This document shows positions 27,574-35,350 of a DNA stretch of 54,167 nt, piece after piece; the stretch's first letter is position 1; each line of letters begins with the position of its first letter. Made by a program: the position numbers and the translations under genes. The DNA comes from Bacteroidales bacterium (GTDB lineage: Bacteria; Bacteroidota; Bacteroidia; Bacteroidales; UBA7332). The stretch lies in contig JAQTZA010000019.1 in the NCBI GenBank assembly GCA_028687995.1, positions 1 through 54,167 of the forward strand, given 5' to 3'. The notes under the pieces are model-generated. The model searched no databases, had not been told where the DNA came from, and saw only the letters and a program-made list of their open reading frames with translations.

Positions 27574-28044
27574 ATGAAAATCAAAATCTTCTCAATCTTT
27601 GCGATATTAGGTATGACCTTGGTAACGATTTTTGCACAGAAAATAGTTCAACACGATGGAGTTTACTATTCAGACGAAAGTCAATCCAAACTCTATTCAG
27701 GCGAATATCGTGAATACTTTCAAAGTGGCGCCTTACTCCTGGAAATGAACATCAAAGAGGGCAAACCCGAAGGCACTTATGTGGTCTATTTCGAAAGTGG
27801 AAAACCGAAAGAGGTACGTGCCTATCGAAACGGTCAGTTTCACGGCACATGGCGCACCTACAACGAAGCCGGACTATTGATTGCCGAGGCTGAATACAAA
27901 AACAATCTTAAAGAAGGTCGCTGGCGCGTGTGGGACGACAATGGCGTTCTCCGATACGAAATGAATTATACCGCTGGAAAAAAATCAGGCACCTGGTATA
28001 TGTGGGACGAAAAAGGGAAATTAATCTCTGAAAAGAGCTATTGA
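27574..28044 (+). CDS. Secreted MORN-repeat protein
   Basis: The 156-residue protein has a signal peptide (MTLVTIFAQ-KI) and four or so MORN_2-type repeats of about 23 residues, for example GKPEGTYVVYFESGKP, GQFHGTWRTYNEAG, LKEGRWRVWDDNG and KKSGTWYMWDEKGK. Such proteins are often labelled YwqK-family antitoxin by automatic annotation, but there is no toxin gene beside it and the signal peptide argues for an envelope role. MORN repeats make extended beta-hairpin arrays that bind lipids or proteins. The function is unknown. It lies between two hairpins and may be transcribed separately from the lipoprotein gene. Confidence 0.8.
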   Translation: MKIKIFSIFAILGMTLVTIFAQKIVQHDGVYYSDESQSKLYSGEYREYFQSGALLLEMNIKEGKPEGTYVVYFESGKPKEVRAYRNGQFHGTWRTYNEAGLLIAEAEYKNNLKEGRWRVWDDNGVLRYEMNYTAGKKSGTWYMWDEKGKLISEKSY

Positions 28045-28136
28045 ACAATCGTTGACGGTTGCATATTGAAGATTTTTGTAACACAAATTTAACACGATTG
28101 TATTTTTATCGACACGAAATTGTTATGTGCATTCCG

Positions 28137-28144
28137 TTACTTTG
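28137..28144 (+). promoter_or_regulatory. Near-consensus -7 element (TTACTTTG)
   Basis: TTACTTTG lies 34 bp before the start of the small beta-sandwich gene. It differs from TAnnTTTG by one base, and the same octamer precedes the phosphoesterase gene at 28620-28627. It may be a locally used variant. Confidence 0.4.
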
Positions 28145-28178
28145 CATCATAATAATTGAACAAAATAAAAAATACAAT

Positions 28179-28505
28179 ATGAAAAAGTTAGCAATCTCAT
28201 TGGTTCTTCTTTTGGCAATGGTTTCTACCGTGTTTGCAGCAGACAATTCTGTTGAATCAGCAAAAATGAACAAAACAATCATCACCGGTAAAGTGATTGA
28301 CCCTTCAACAAACGAAACATTGGCTGGAGCTTCTGTGATGGTGAATGGCAAAAAAGTATTCACAGACTTTGATGGAAAATTCGAAATCGAAAACCAAAAA
28401 GACAACAAATACGAAGTGACTGTTTCGATGATTTCTTACCAAACCAAAACGTTGGTATTGTCATCGCAAAACAACCAACAATTGATCATCGACTTGAAAA
28501 GATAA
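28179..28505 (+). CDS. Small secreted protein made of a single carboxypeptidase-regulatory-like domain
   Basis: With the start at 28179 (MKKLAISLVLLLAMVSTVFA) the product has 108 residues: a signal peptide and one CarboxypepD_reg-like beta-sandwich (TGKVIDPSTNETLAGASVMV, then FTDFDGKFEIE). This is the module normally found at the N-terminus of SusC and TonB receptors, here on its own. An upstream in-frame codon at 28059 is rejected, since it would bury the signal peptide and the promoter. Single-domain proteins of this type are common in Bacteroidetes but functionally unassigned. It may bind or stabilise an outer-membrane receptor. A strong terminator follows 27 bp after the stop. Confidence 0.75.
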   Translation: MKKLAISLVLLLAMVSTVFAADNSVESAKMNKTIITGKVIDPSTNETLAGASVMVNGKKVFTDFDGKFEIENQKDNKYEVTVSMISYQTKTLVLSSQNNQQLIIDLKR

Positions 28506-28531
28506 CTATTTGTTTCTTTTGAAACAGATTC

Positions 28532-28571
28532 AAAAATGAGGTGTGGACACAAATCCACACCTCATTTTTTT
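28532..28571 (+). terminator. Strong rho-independent terminator
   Basis: A perfect 16-bp stem (28532-28547 with 28554-28569, loop CACAAA) ends in a run of T residues. The A-rich 5' arm makes it usable from either strand. Confidence 0.92.
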
Positions 28572-28604
28572 GTATTAAAAATTTCATACCGTTGTTGTTA
28601 TGCT

Positions 28605-28627
28605 GTAACAGTCAGGCTGTTACTTTG
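28605..28627 (+). promoter_or_regulatory. Inverted repeat overlapping a -7-like element before the phosphoesterase gene
   Basis: GTAACAG (28605-28611) and CTGTTAC (28617-28623) are perfect 7-bp arms with a 5-bp spacer. The right arm runs into TTACTTTG (28620-28627), a near-consensus -7 element 17 bp before the start codon. A protein bound there would block the promoter. Confidence 0.45.
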
Positions 28628-28644
28628 TAATAAAAACAAGAGAT

Positions 28645-29520
28645 ATGAACACACAGAAATTTTTTCCGACAATCGTAATATCAGATGTGCACTTAGGCAC
28701 AGAGCATTCGAAAACAAAAGAACTTACCGATTTCCTCCGCACAGTAAATTGCAAAACTTTGATTATGAATGGCGACATCATCGATGGATGGCACCTTCAA
28801 AAAGGAGGAAAAGGGAAGTGGAAAAAGGAGCACACCGATTTTTTCAAAGTCATCATGAAAATGATGGAGAATCACAATACTCAAGTTATCTATGTACGCG
28901 GAAATCACGATGATTTTATCGATCATTTAGCACCCTTCTCGTTTGCCAATCTATCGATTGTGAAAGATTATGTGCACATAAAAAACAACAAAACCTATTA
29001 TGTCGTGCACGGCGATGTGTTCGATAATGTAACTTCCAACATGGTTTGGTTGGCTAAATTGGGCGATATTGGATACACTTTTCTTCTTTGGATCAATCGA
29101 TTCTATAATATCTACAGAGCAAAAAAGGGACTACCCTATTTCTCGCTTTCACAAGCTATCAAACAGAAAGTAAAATCGGCAGTATCCTACATTGGCAACT
29201 ACGAACAAGAGTTGGTAGCACTCGCACGTGCCCGCCACGCCGATGGCATCATCTGTGGGCACATTCACCAACCAGCCGACAGAATGATTGATGGAATCCA
29301 TTACCTCAACTCTGGTGATTGGGTGGAGACAATGTCAGCATTGTTGGAACACGAAGATGGTACTTGGGAGGTGTATATGCACGGACAAACAAAATTGGAA
29401 CAGAAACCAGAAAAATTACAGAACCCATCTATCTTCGATATGCCGCTTATATTGGCACAACCCTCCAAAAAAGGAATTCGAGCTGCTTTTGCGCACAACT
29501 TAAACAGCTTTACATTTTAA
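28645..29520 (+). CDS. UDP-2,3-diacylglucosamine diphosphatase-type metallophosphoesterase
   Basis: The 291-residue calcineurin-like phosphoesterase shows the full set of metal motifs: DVHLG (residue about 14), GDIIDGW (about 45), GNHDDF (about 90), VHGDVFD (about 121) and GHIHQP (about 210). No signal peptide is present, so it acts on the cytoplasmic side of the inner membrane. The LpxH-like family cleaves UDP-diacylglucosamine to lipid X in lipid A synthesis, and Bacteroidetes members are often labelled so. The insertion between motifs differs in length from E. coli LpxH, so a related nucleotide-lipid substrate is possible. A glycosyltransferase gene follows 41 bp later, suggesting joint work on an envelope glycolipid. 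Confidence 0.8.
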   Translation: MNTQKFFPTIVISDVHLGTEHSKTKELTDFLRTVNCKTLIMNGDIIDGWHLQKGGKGKWKKEHTDFFKVIMKMMENHNTQVIYVRGNHDDFIDHLAPFSFANLSIVKDYVHIKNNKTYYVVHGDVFDNVTSNMVWLAKLGDIGYTFLLWINRFYNIYRAKKGLPYFSLSQAIKQKVKSAVSYIGNYEQELVALARARHADGIICGHIHQPADRMIDGIHYLNSGDWVETMSALLEHEDGTWEVYMHGQTKLEQKPEKLQNPSIFDMPLILAQPSKKGIRAAFAHNLNSFTF

Positions 29521-29561
29521 AATAAGATTTACTCAGAATAACATTTATAAATTCTAAGCAA

Positions 29562-30665
29562 ATGAGATATTTATTCGTTGTACAAGGAGAAGGCAGAGGG
29601 CATTTTACCCAAGCTTTGAGTCTAAAGAAAACATTAGAGTTAAATGGTCATGAAGTAGTATCTGTGATGGTAGGATGCAGTGCTAAACGGATATTACCTG
29701 CATTTTTCACTGATAAAATCGGAAGTGAAATCATCCAGTTTCAAAGTCCAAATTTTATGCCTAGCGCAAAAGGAAAGAAATCGCCATTGTTGATTAGCAT
29801 TCTCTACAATCTACTTTACCTTCAAGTGTTTTTTGGAAGTATGCTATCAATCCGCAAAACAATAAAAGAGAAACAACCCGATGTGGTAATCAATTTCTAC
29901 GAATTGATGTGTGGATTCACGTACGGGATGTTCAATCCAGCACCACCGATGGTTAATATTGCTCATCAATATTATTTTCAAACACCAGGTTTTACCTATA
30001 CAGGTAAAGACAAATATCAGTTTGAGTTGCTCAATTTCTACTCGAATCTCACATCGCTTCGCGCAACAAAAATATTAGCACTCTCTTTCCGTTCGGACGA
30101 AGAATGGCAATATGGCAATATCACGATTGTGCCACCACTTTTACGCCAAGAAGTGATGCAACAAGAGCCTCGCAATGGAAATTACATACACGGATATATT
30201 CTTAACAGCGGTTATGCTGATGAATTAGCTGATTGGAGCGGTCGTAATATGCAACAAGCGCTACACTTCTTTTGGGATAAAAAGGAGGTTGGCAAAACCG
30301 AAATGCTCACGCCCATGCTGGCGATGCACCAATTGAGCGATACAATGTTTCTGCATTACATGTCGGGCTGCAAAGCGTATGCCACCACTGGAGGATTCGA
30401 ATCGGTATGTGAAGCCATGTACTTACAAAAACCAGTATTGATGGTGCCCACACACATCGAACAAGAGTGCAACGTTATCGACGCGATGAATTCGGATGCA
30501 GGAGTCGGTGCCGACGCTTTTGATCTCGATAAATTACTGAATTTTGTACCTTCTTACAAGAAATCGATGGATTTCAGGTATTGGAGTCGTTCAGCAGAGA
30601 CAATATTTCTAGAAGAATTGACCTCATTCGGTGTTGAATCTTCATCAGTGTTTGCAACAATCTAA
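29562..30665 (+). CDS. Glycosyltransferase of the GT-B (family 28-like) type
   Basis: This 367-residue protein has a GT-B-like organisation. The N-terminal acceptor side starts with VQGEGRGHFTQALSL, whose G-x-G-x-x-x-H motif resembles MurG and glycolipid synthases. The C-terminal donor-binding side has GGFESVCEAMYLQKPVLMVP (about 285-304) followed by IEQECNVIDA, as in UDP-sugar transferases. There is no signal peptide; one hydrophobic stretch near residue 80 could touch the membrane. The donor and acceptor are unknown. It sits 41 bp behind the LpxH-like phosphoesterase and ends before a terminator, so the two genes form one transcription unit, probably for an envelope lipid or lipid A variant. 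Confidence 0.8.
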   Translation: MRYLFVVQGEGRGHFTQALSLKKTLELNGHEVVSVMVGCSAKRILPAFFTDKIGSEIIQFQSPNFMPSAKGKKSPLLISILYNLLYLQVFFGSMLSIRKTIKEKQPDVVINFYELMCGFTYGMFNPAPPMVNIAHQYYFQTPGFTYTGKDKYQFELLNFYSNLTSLRATKILALSFRSDEEWQYGNITIVPPLLRQEVMQQEPRNGNYIHGYILNSGYADELADWSGRNMQQALHFFWDKKEVGKTEMLTPMLAMHQLSDTMFLHYMSGCKAYATTGGFESVCEAMYLQKPVLMVPTHIEQECNVIDAMNSDAGVGADAFDLDKLLNFVPSYKKSMDFRYWSRSAETIFLEELTSFGVESSSVFATI

Positions 30666-30705
30666 GTCATTATTTTAATTTTTCAATAAACTATCTTCTT
30701 CATGG

Positions 30706-30737
30706 AAAAGCTGTCTTAGCGATAAGATGGCTTTTTT
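30706..30737 (+). terminator. Rho-independent terminator after the glycosyltransferase gene
   Basis: A 13-bp stem (30706-30718 with 30723-30735, two G-U pairs, loop GCGA) ends in six T residues. It lies 40 bp after the stop codon. Confidence 0.88.
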
Positions 30738-30771
30738 CGTGTAGTCCATAAATATCACGATTTTAAATCAT

Positions 30772-30779
30772 TACCTTTG
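30772..30779 (+). promoter_or_regulatory. -7 element (TACCTTTG) of the CvfB-like gene
   Basis: TACCTTTG is a full match to TAnnTTTG, 17 bp before the first possible start codon. No -33 TTTG is visible. Confidence 0.55.
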
Positions 30780-30796
30780 TCGCTTACATATTAAAA

Positions 30797-31651
30797 ATGA
30801 CAAGAGAGATGATTGAGTTGGGTAAATACAATGTGTTAAAGGTGTTGCGCAGAACCACCGTGGGATTATTTTTAGGAGATGCCGAAGGTAACGAAGTACT
30901 TTTACCCAACAAATTTATCGAGAATAAAATTATTTCCATAGATGATGAAATAACAGTTTTTATCTACAAAGACAGCGAAGATCGACTGATTGCCTCTACC
31001 GATACCCCAAAAATTTTAGTCAATGAATTTGCCTATCTTTTTGTGACTGATGTGAATCAGAATGGAGCATTTCTAGATTGGGGAATGGAGCGTGACTTAT
31101 TTGTGCCTTTCCGTGAACAAGGTAAAAAGATGGAAGAAGATCGTTGCTACATGGTTTATATGTATTTGGACGAAAAGTCGGATCGTTTGGTCGCATCGAG
31201 TAAAATCAATCGTTTTCTGGACAATGCCAATCACACATTCGAAGAGGGTGATGAGGTGGATATTATGATTTGGGACGTAACCACCTTGGGCGTAAGTGTG
31301 ATTATCAACAAACGATACAAAGGATTGATATTCCACAACGATATTTTCACCCATTTAGCCATTGGCGAAACCCGAAAAGCATACATCAAAACGGTGCGTG
31401 AAGATGATCAACTGGATGTGATTCTGCAAAAACCGGGATACGATGCAGTAGAGCCGAATGCTCAACTTATATTAGAACGACTGAAAAACTCGGATGGATT
31501 TCTTGCGTTGACGGATAAAAGTGACCCAAACCTCATTTATCGAGAACTGGAAATGAGCAAGAAACTCTTCAAAAAAGCAATCGGGACTCTCTATCGCAGA
31601 AAACTAATTACACTTGAAGAAGAGGGTGTACGGTTGATTAAAAAGGACTAA
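30797..31651 (+). CDS. CvfB-like S1-domain RNA-binding protein
   Basis: This 284-residue cytosolic protein matches the CvfB/YitL family. It has an N-terminal S1-like barrel (LGKYNVLKVLRRTTVGLFLG), a second region with NGAFLDWGMERDLFVPF (about 92-108), and further S1-like strands (TTLGVSVIINKRYKGLIFHN). A C-terminal winged-helix part with NSDGFLALTDKSDP and KKAIGTLYRRKLI follows. CvfB proteins bind RNA and influence virulence-factor expression in Staphylococcus; their role in Bacteroidetes is unknown. Two start codons are possible, ATG at 30797 or at 30809. The short predicted leader and a purine run before 30809 leave this open. The gene has its own promoter and terminator. Confidence 0.85.
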   Translation: MTREMIELGKYNVLKVLRRTTVGLFLGDAEGNEVLLPNKFIENKIISIDDEITVFIYKDSEDRLIASTDTPKILVNEFAYLFVTDVNQNGAFLDWGMERDLFVPFREQGKKMEEDRCYMVYMYLDEKSDRLVASSKINRFLDNANHTFEEGDEVDIMIWDVTTLGVSVIINKRYKGLIFHNDIFTHLAIGETRKAYIKTVREDDQLDVILQKPGYDAVEPNAQLILERLKNSDGFLALTDKSDPNLIYRELEMSKKLFKKAIGTLYRRKLITLEEEGVRLIKKD

Positions 31652-31688
31652 AAAACGAATGGCTATTTTCTCACGAAAACAGCCATTC
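31650..31688. terminator. Bidirectional terminator between convergent genes
   Basis: GAATGGCTATTTTC (31657-31670) pairs with GAAAACAGCCATTC (31675-31688) with one mismatch and a 4-nt loop. On the minus strand it is followed by a T-run (31650-31655), so it best serves the SusCD operon. The plus side has only a weak T stretch. Confidence 0.8.
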
Positions 31689-31710
31689 TTCATTTTGAGT
31701 TATGAAAAAA

Positions 31711-33483
31711 TTATCGTTTTACTACCTTAAGCGTTTGAACGAGACCTTTACCATCATTCAATTCTACCAAATATATACCATTGGTCTTTGGCAACGCCAA
31801 ACGTATACTGCTCACATCTTGATAATTAGACGAAGAGACTTCGCCACCGACCATATTTCGGATATTTACCTTCATATTGGAGTACTCTTTGTTTAAATTC
31901 AAAACAGCTTCACCAAAAGTTGGATTAGGATATACCGTTATATTTGCATCCAAACGAATCTCACGCACATCGGTGGTCGAACTTGAATGAAATAACCAAG
32001 TATCATACCCGCCTACTGTCTCGAGGGTTGTTTGTCCAAAATCGAAAGCAAAAGAAAACGTGCCCGAAGCAAATACATTGCCATCGCCCAAAGCAGTTAC
32101 CGAATTGCCCCAATCGTTGCCCATGCCTCCGACTTGTTTTGCCCAAACTAGGTTACCATCTTTGTCGAATTTATTGATATATGCCTCATAATTGCCTGCA
32201 GAAGTAAAATTCAAAACCGCCGCTCCCGGATCCATATCTGCTACTTCCGAAAACATCCCTGTCGTGAAAATATTTCCAGCATCGTCTCTGTCCATACCAA
32301 TGAAAGTATCATATTTGGTACCGCCCCAGTTTTTGAACCATACTATATTTCCACTAGCATCAAATTTTGCAATAAATGGATCATAGCTTCCATTAGAAGG
32401 TTGTAACAGTGTGTTGATTTTCATCGTACCCGTAAAGAAACCACCTACATACATTTCACCTGTTTGTTTATCCACACAAATTCCACTCAAATAATCCGAA
32501 TTTGTTACATCTCCGAAGGATTTTGCCAATACAAAATCACCATTTTCAGCCAGTTTAATGATAAAGTCATCTGATTTTCCACCATTACTATCCCATGTTT
32601 GACTCGTTAGAGTCACTACTCCTGCGCCCGGATCAGCATCTAAGGTGTTACCGAAATATCCCGAAAAATAGTAGTTGTTTGCGTTGTCCACATCAATATC
32701 TGTAATGTATTTTACGCCTGTTCCATCCAGTTTTTTTGCCCAAACAAATTTACCATCTGCATCGAGTTTAGTAATAAATTGTGCTCCGTAATCGGTATCG
32801 GCTACCAATTTAAATTCATCTACCGTATCAGGATTACAATCAACAGTAACACCAGCAAAACCATAGAAATGACCTGTTAAAATCACATTGTTTGCTTCGT
32901 CTGTTTTTAGTTCATACACTTCTTCGTTAAGTGCTCCTGTGAACTGTTTAACCCACACAAAATTTCCATTATTATCCCATTTGCAAACATAACCATCGTT
33001 GAAATATAGATTCCTTTTTTCGTAATCGCTATACAAATAGCCGGGAATAAGATTGGTTGCTTGTGTAGGATCGGGATTGAAGTCGGTAGTAGCAGTGCCT
33101 TCGGTACTGGTTCCAAAAAATCCTCCAAAAAGAATATTTCCTTCCTTGTCAATGGTTAAAGCTTTTACTTCTGTCGATGGACCTTCGACTCCTTTTACCC
33201 AAAGAAAATTTCCGTTAGCATCAAATTTACTGATGCCAACAGATACCGCACCGCTAGTAGTGAGATTAGCCGTTTTGTTCGGATTGGGATTAAAATCGCA
33301 TGTGCCACTAAATCGAGTCGCCACAAAGAGATTACCAGTCGCATCTTTAGCAGTGACACTGAAATTTTCATCTGCTACTCCACCATAACTTTTAACCCAT
33401 TGTGAATCTGTAGCATAAAGCTGTAGTGTGGTCAAAATCGCCATAAATGCTAAAGCGAATTTTAGCCTTAGTTTTGTGTTCAT
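31711..33483 (-). CDS. T9SS-secreted beta-propeller protein (paralogue A)
   Basis: The 590-residue protein has a signal peptide (cleavage near LYA-TD). Seven repeats follow, each ending in phrases such as DANGNFLWVKGVEG, DNNGNFVWVKQFTG, DADGKFVWAKKLDG, DASGNIVWFKNWGG and DKDGNLVWAKQVGG, the pattern of a seven-bladed SBBP/NHL-like propeller. Many blades also carry an acidic DFNPDP or DADPG loop that might bind calcium. The last 75 residues are a type A T9SS sorting domain (ITVYPNPTFGEAVLNL, ending LKVVKR). It is the last gene of the SusCD operon, 29 bp behind a paralogue, and presumably acts at the cell surface. I see no catalytic residues. Confidence 0.82.
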   Translation of the reverse strand: MNTKLRLKFALAFMAILTTLQLYATDSQWVKSYGGVADENFSVTAKDATGNLFVATRFSGTCDFNPNPNKTANLTTSGAVSVGISKFDANGNFLWVKGVEGPSTEVKALTIDKEGNILFGGFFGTSTEGTATTDFNPDPTQATNLIPGYLYSDYEKRNLYFNDGYVCKWDNNGNFVWVKQFTGALNEEVYELKTDEANNVILTGHFYGFAGVTVDCNPDTVDEFKLVADTDYGAQFITKLDADGKFVWAKKLDGTGVKYITDIDVDNANNYYFSGYFGNTLDADPGAGVVTLTSQTWDSNGGKSDDFIIKLAENGDFVLAKSFGDVTNSDYLSGICVDKQTGEMYVGGFFTGTMKINTLLQPSNGSYDPFIAKFDASGNIVWFKNWGGTKYDTFIGMDRDDAGNIFTTGMFSEVADMDPGAAVLNFTSAGNYEAYINKFDKDGNLVWAKQVGGMGNDWGNSVTALGDGNVFASGTFSFAFDFGQTTLETVGGYDTWLFHSSSTTDVREIRLDANITVYPNPTFGEAVLNLNKEYSNMKVNIRNMVGGEVSSSNYQDVSSIRLALPKTNGIYLVELNDGKGLVQTLKVVKR

Positions 33484-33512
33484 ATTATTATGCGTTTTTA
33501 ATTTGTAATCAT

Positions 33513-35318
33513 TTATCTCTTCACCACCTTCAATGTTTGAAGATGACCTTTTTCATTCTTCAAATCAACCAAATAGACACCCGATTGTTTAGGTAGGTTG
33601 AGGTTAATAGAACTCACATCGTTGTATTCAGAAGTTAGAACTTCACCACCTATAATATTGCGAATGGTTACCTGCATGTGGCTGTATTCTTTATTCAGAT
33701 TGACAGTGGCTTTTCCAAATGTTGGATTTGGATAGACAGAAATTGAAGCATCAAATTTCAACTCTTTTATATCGGTAGTAGCGCTCGATTTATAGAGCCA
33801 TGTATCATATCCATTAATCGCAGTCAAAGTTACACTGCTATTGCTTATAGAGGCATCGAATGTAAACGAGCCTGAAGCAAACACATTGCCATCGCCAGTG
33901 GCAGAGAGGCCACCCGTCCAATCGTTGCCCATACTTCCAATTTGTTTTACCCATTTAAAGTTTCCGTTGTTGTCCAATTTGGCTATAAATGCATCGTAAT
34001 TTCCGGCTGAAGTAAATGTAATATTCGTTGCAGAGGGATCGAAATTGACTGTTTGTGAAAAATATCCACCTATAAATAGATTGCCCAGTGCATCAAGTGA
34101 AACAGCATCTATTTTATCTTGAGATGAACCACCAACCTGTTTTACCCATTCACAATTTCCGGCGGCATCGTATTTTGCTAAAAATCCATCACTACCTCCA
34201 AACGATGTCAATGTTTTTGCATTTGAAGGATTCATATTGAAATCAGCAACTCCACCGAATTCACCCGTAATGTAAATACTATTTGTGGTTGGGTCAATGT
34301 CCAAATTTCCAAAAACATCGTAGCCTGTTCCTCCAAAGCTTTTCGACCAAACATAATTTCCGAAAGCATCCCACTTGATAAAGAATAAATCGGTAGTGCC
34401 TGTTGGATTATTATTGTAAGTAACCAATGATACTGCTTTTGAACTTGGATCGGGATAAATGGTACCTAAGAAATGACCACCAAGATAAATATTTCCATCT
34501 TTGTCTGTTTTAATGCCGTAGCAATATCTGTCGCTGGAACCTTGTAATTGTTTTGTCCACAGATAATTGCCGTTAGCATCTAATTTTGTAATAAATAGAG
34601 ATTCATTAGAAGTATTTGTTAATATAGCTGTGGCTGTAGGGTCAGGATTAAAGTCGGTCTGAATACTGGTTTGTCCGGATGCATCACTCGCGATAAATAC
34701 GTTGTTGGCATCGTCTACCGAAATTTCTAACACCTCCTGATTTAAATCGCCCCGAAACTGTTTTACCCAAACAAAATTACCATTATTGTCTAACTTACAT
34801 ACAAAAGCATCGTGGAATGCTTCATAAGTGCCTGCTTTTGGATTACTTCCTACATAAATTGCGGGGGTAATTGCTTCGGGGGTAAGGTTTGCTACACCCA
34901 CAGGATCCGGATTAAAATCAGTAGTTCCCGAAAATTCTCCTCCAAAATAAACATTTCCGGCTTTATCAACCACCATAGTGCCAGATAGTACCGAACCAGA
35001 ATATTTTACATTTGCAGAGAAAGATTTTACCCATAAAAAAGTTCCATTAGCATCGTATTTACTAAGTGCTACCGAAGGCAACAGCGATGTTGGTGTTACG
35101 TTCACTGTTTTGTACGGGTTAGGATCGAAATCGCAGGTTGTATTATATTTAGTGAGTACAAACAAATTACCATTGGCATCAACTGCCGTTGCGTAAGGTT
35201 GGTCGTTGTCATCACCACCAAAGCTTTTTGCCCACTCGGTAGTTGTAGCAGTAGCAATCGTGCTGGACAAAAGCATTACAGCCACAAATAGATTCGTCAA
35301 TTTCGCTATCGTTTTCAT
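33513..35318 (-). CDS. T9SS-secreted beta-propeller protein (paralogue B)
   Basis: The 601-residue product has a signal peptide (ATA-TT), seven blades with phrases such as DANGTFLWVKSFSA, DNNGNFVWVKQFRG, DANGNYLWTKQLQG and DAAGNCEWVKQVGG, and a C-terminal sorting domain (ISVYPNPTFGKATVNL, ending LKVVKR). It is clearly a tandem duplicate of the next gene. The sorting domains and repeat endings are very similar, while the blade faces differ more, which fits diversification of binding surfaces. It lies 32 bp after the choice-of-anchor gene. No enzyme motif is visible; ligand binding or matrix formation is inferred. Confidence 0.82.
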   Translation of the reverse strand: MKTIAKLTNLFVAVMLLSSTIATATTTEWAKSFGGDDNDQPYATAVDANGNLFVLTKYNTTCDFDPNPYKTVNVTPTSLLPSVALSKYDANGTFLWVKSFSANVKYSGSVLSGTMVVDKAGNVYFGGEFSGTTDFNPDPVGVANLTPEAITPAIYVGSNPKAGTYEAFHDAFVCKLDNNGNFVWVKQFRGDLNQEVLEISVDDANNVFIASDASGQTSIQTDFNPDPTATAILTNTSNESLFITKLDANGNYLWTKQLQGSSDRYCYGIKTDKDGNIYLGGHFLGTIYPDPSSKAVSLVTYNNNPTGTTDLFFIKWDAFGNYVWSKSFGGTGYDVFGNLDIDPTTNSIYITGEFGGVADFNMNPSNAKTLTSFGGSDGFLAKYDAAGNCEWVKQVGGSSQDKIDAVSLDALGNLFIGGYFSQTVNFDPSATNITFTSAGNYDAFIAKLDNNGNFKWVKQIGSMGNDWTGGLSATGDGNVFASGSFTFDASISNSSVTLTAINGYDTWLYKSSATTDIKELKFDASISVYPNPTFGKATVNLNKEYSHMQVTIRNIIGGEVLTSEYNDVSSINLNLPKQSGVYLVDLKNEKGHLQTLKVVKR

Positions 35319-35350
35319 ATCTTTTATAATATCAATTAGTTATAAATTTA

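Noticed and set aside
27574..28044. YwqK-family antitoxin label for the MORN protein
   Set aside because: It has a signal peptide and no toxin partner. The label arises from repeat similarity only.
28059..28178. Extended N-terminus of the small beta-sandwich protein
   Set aside because: It would include the promoter-like TTACTTTG and displace the signal peptide that begins at 28179.
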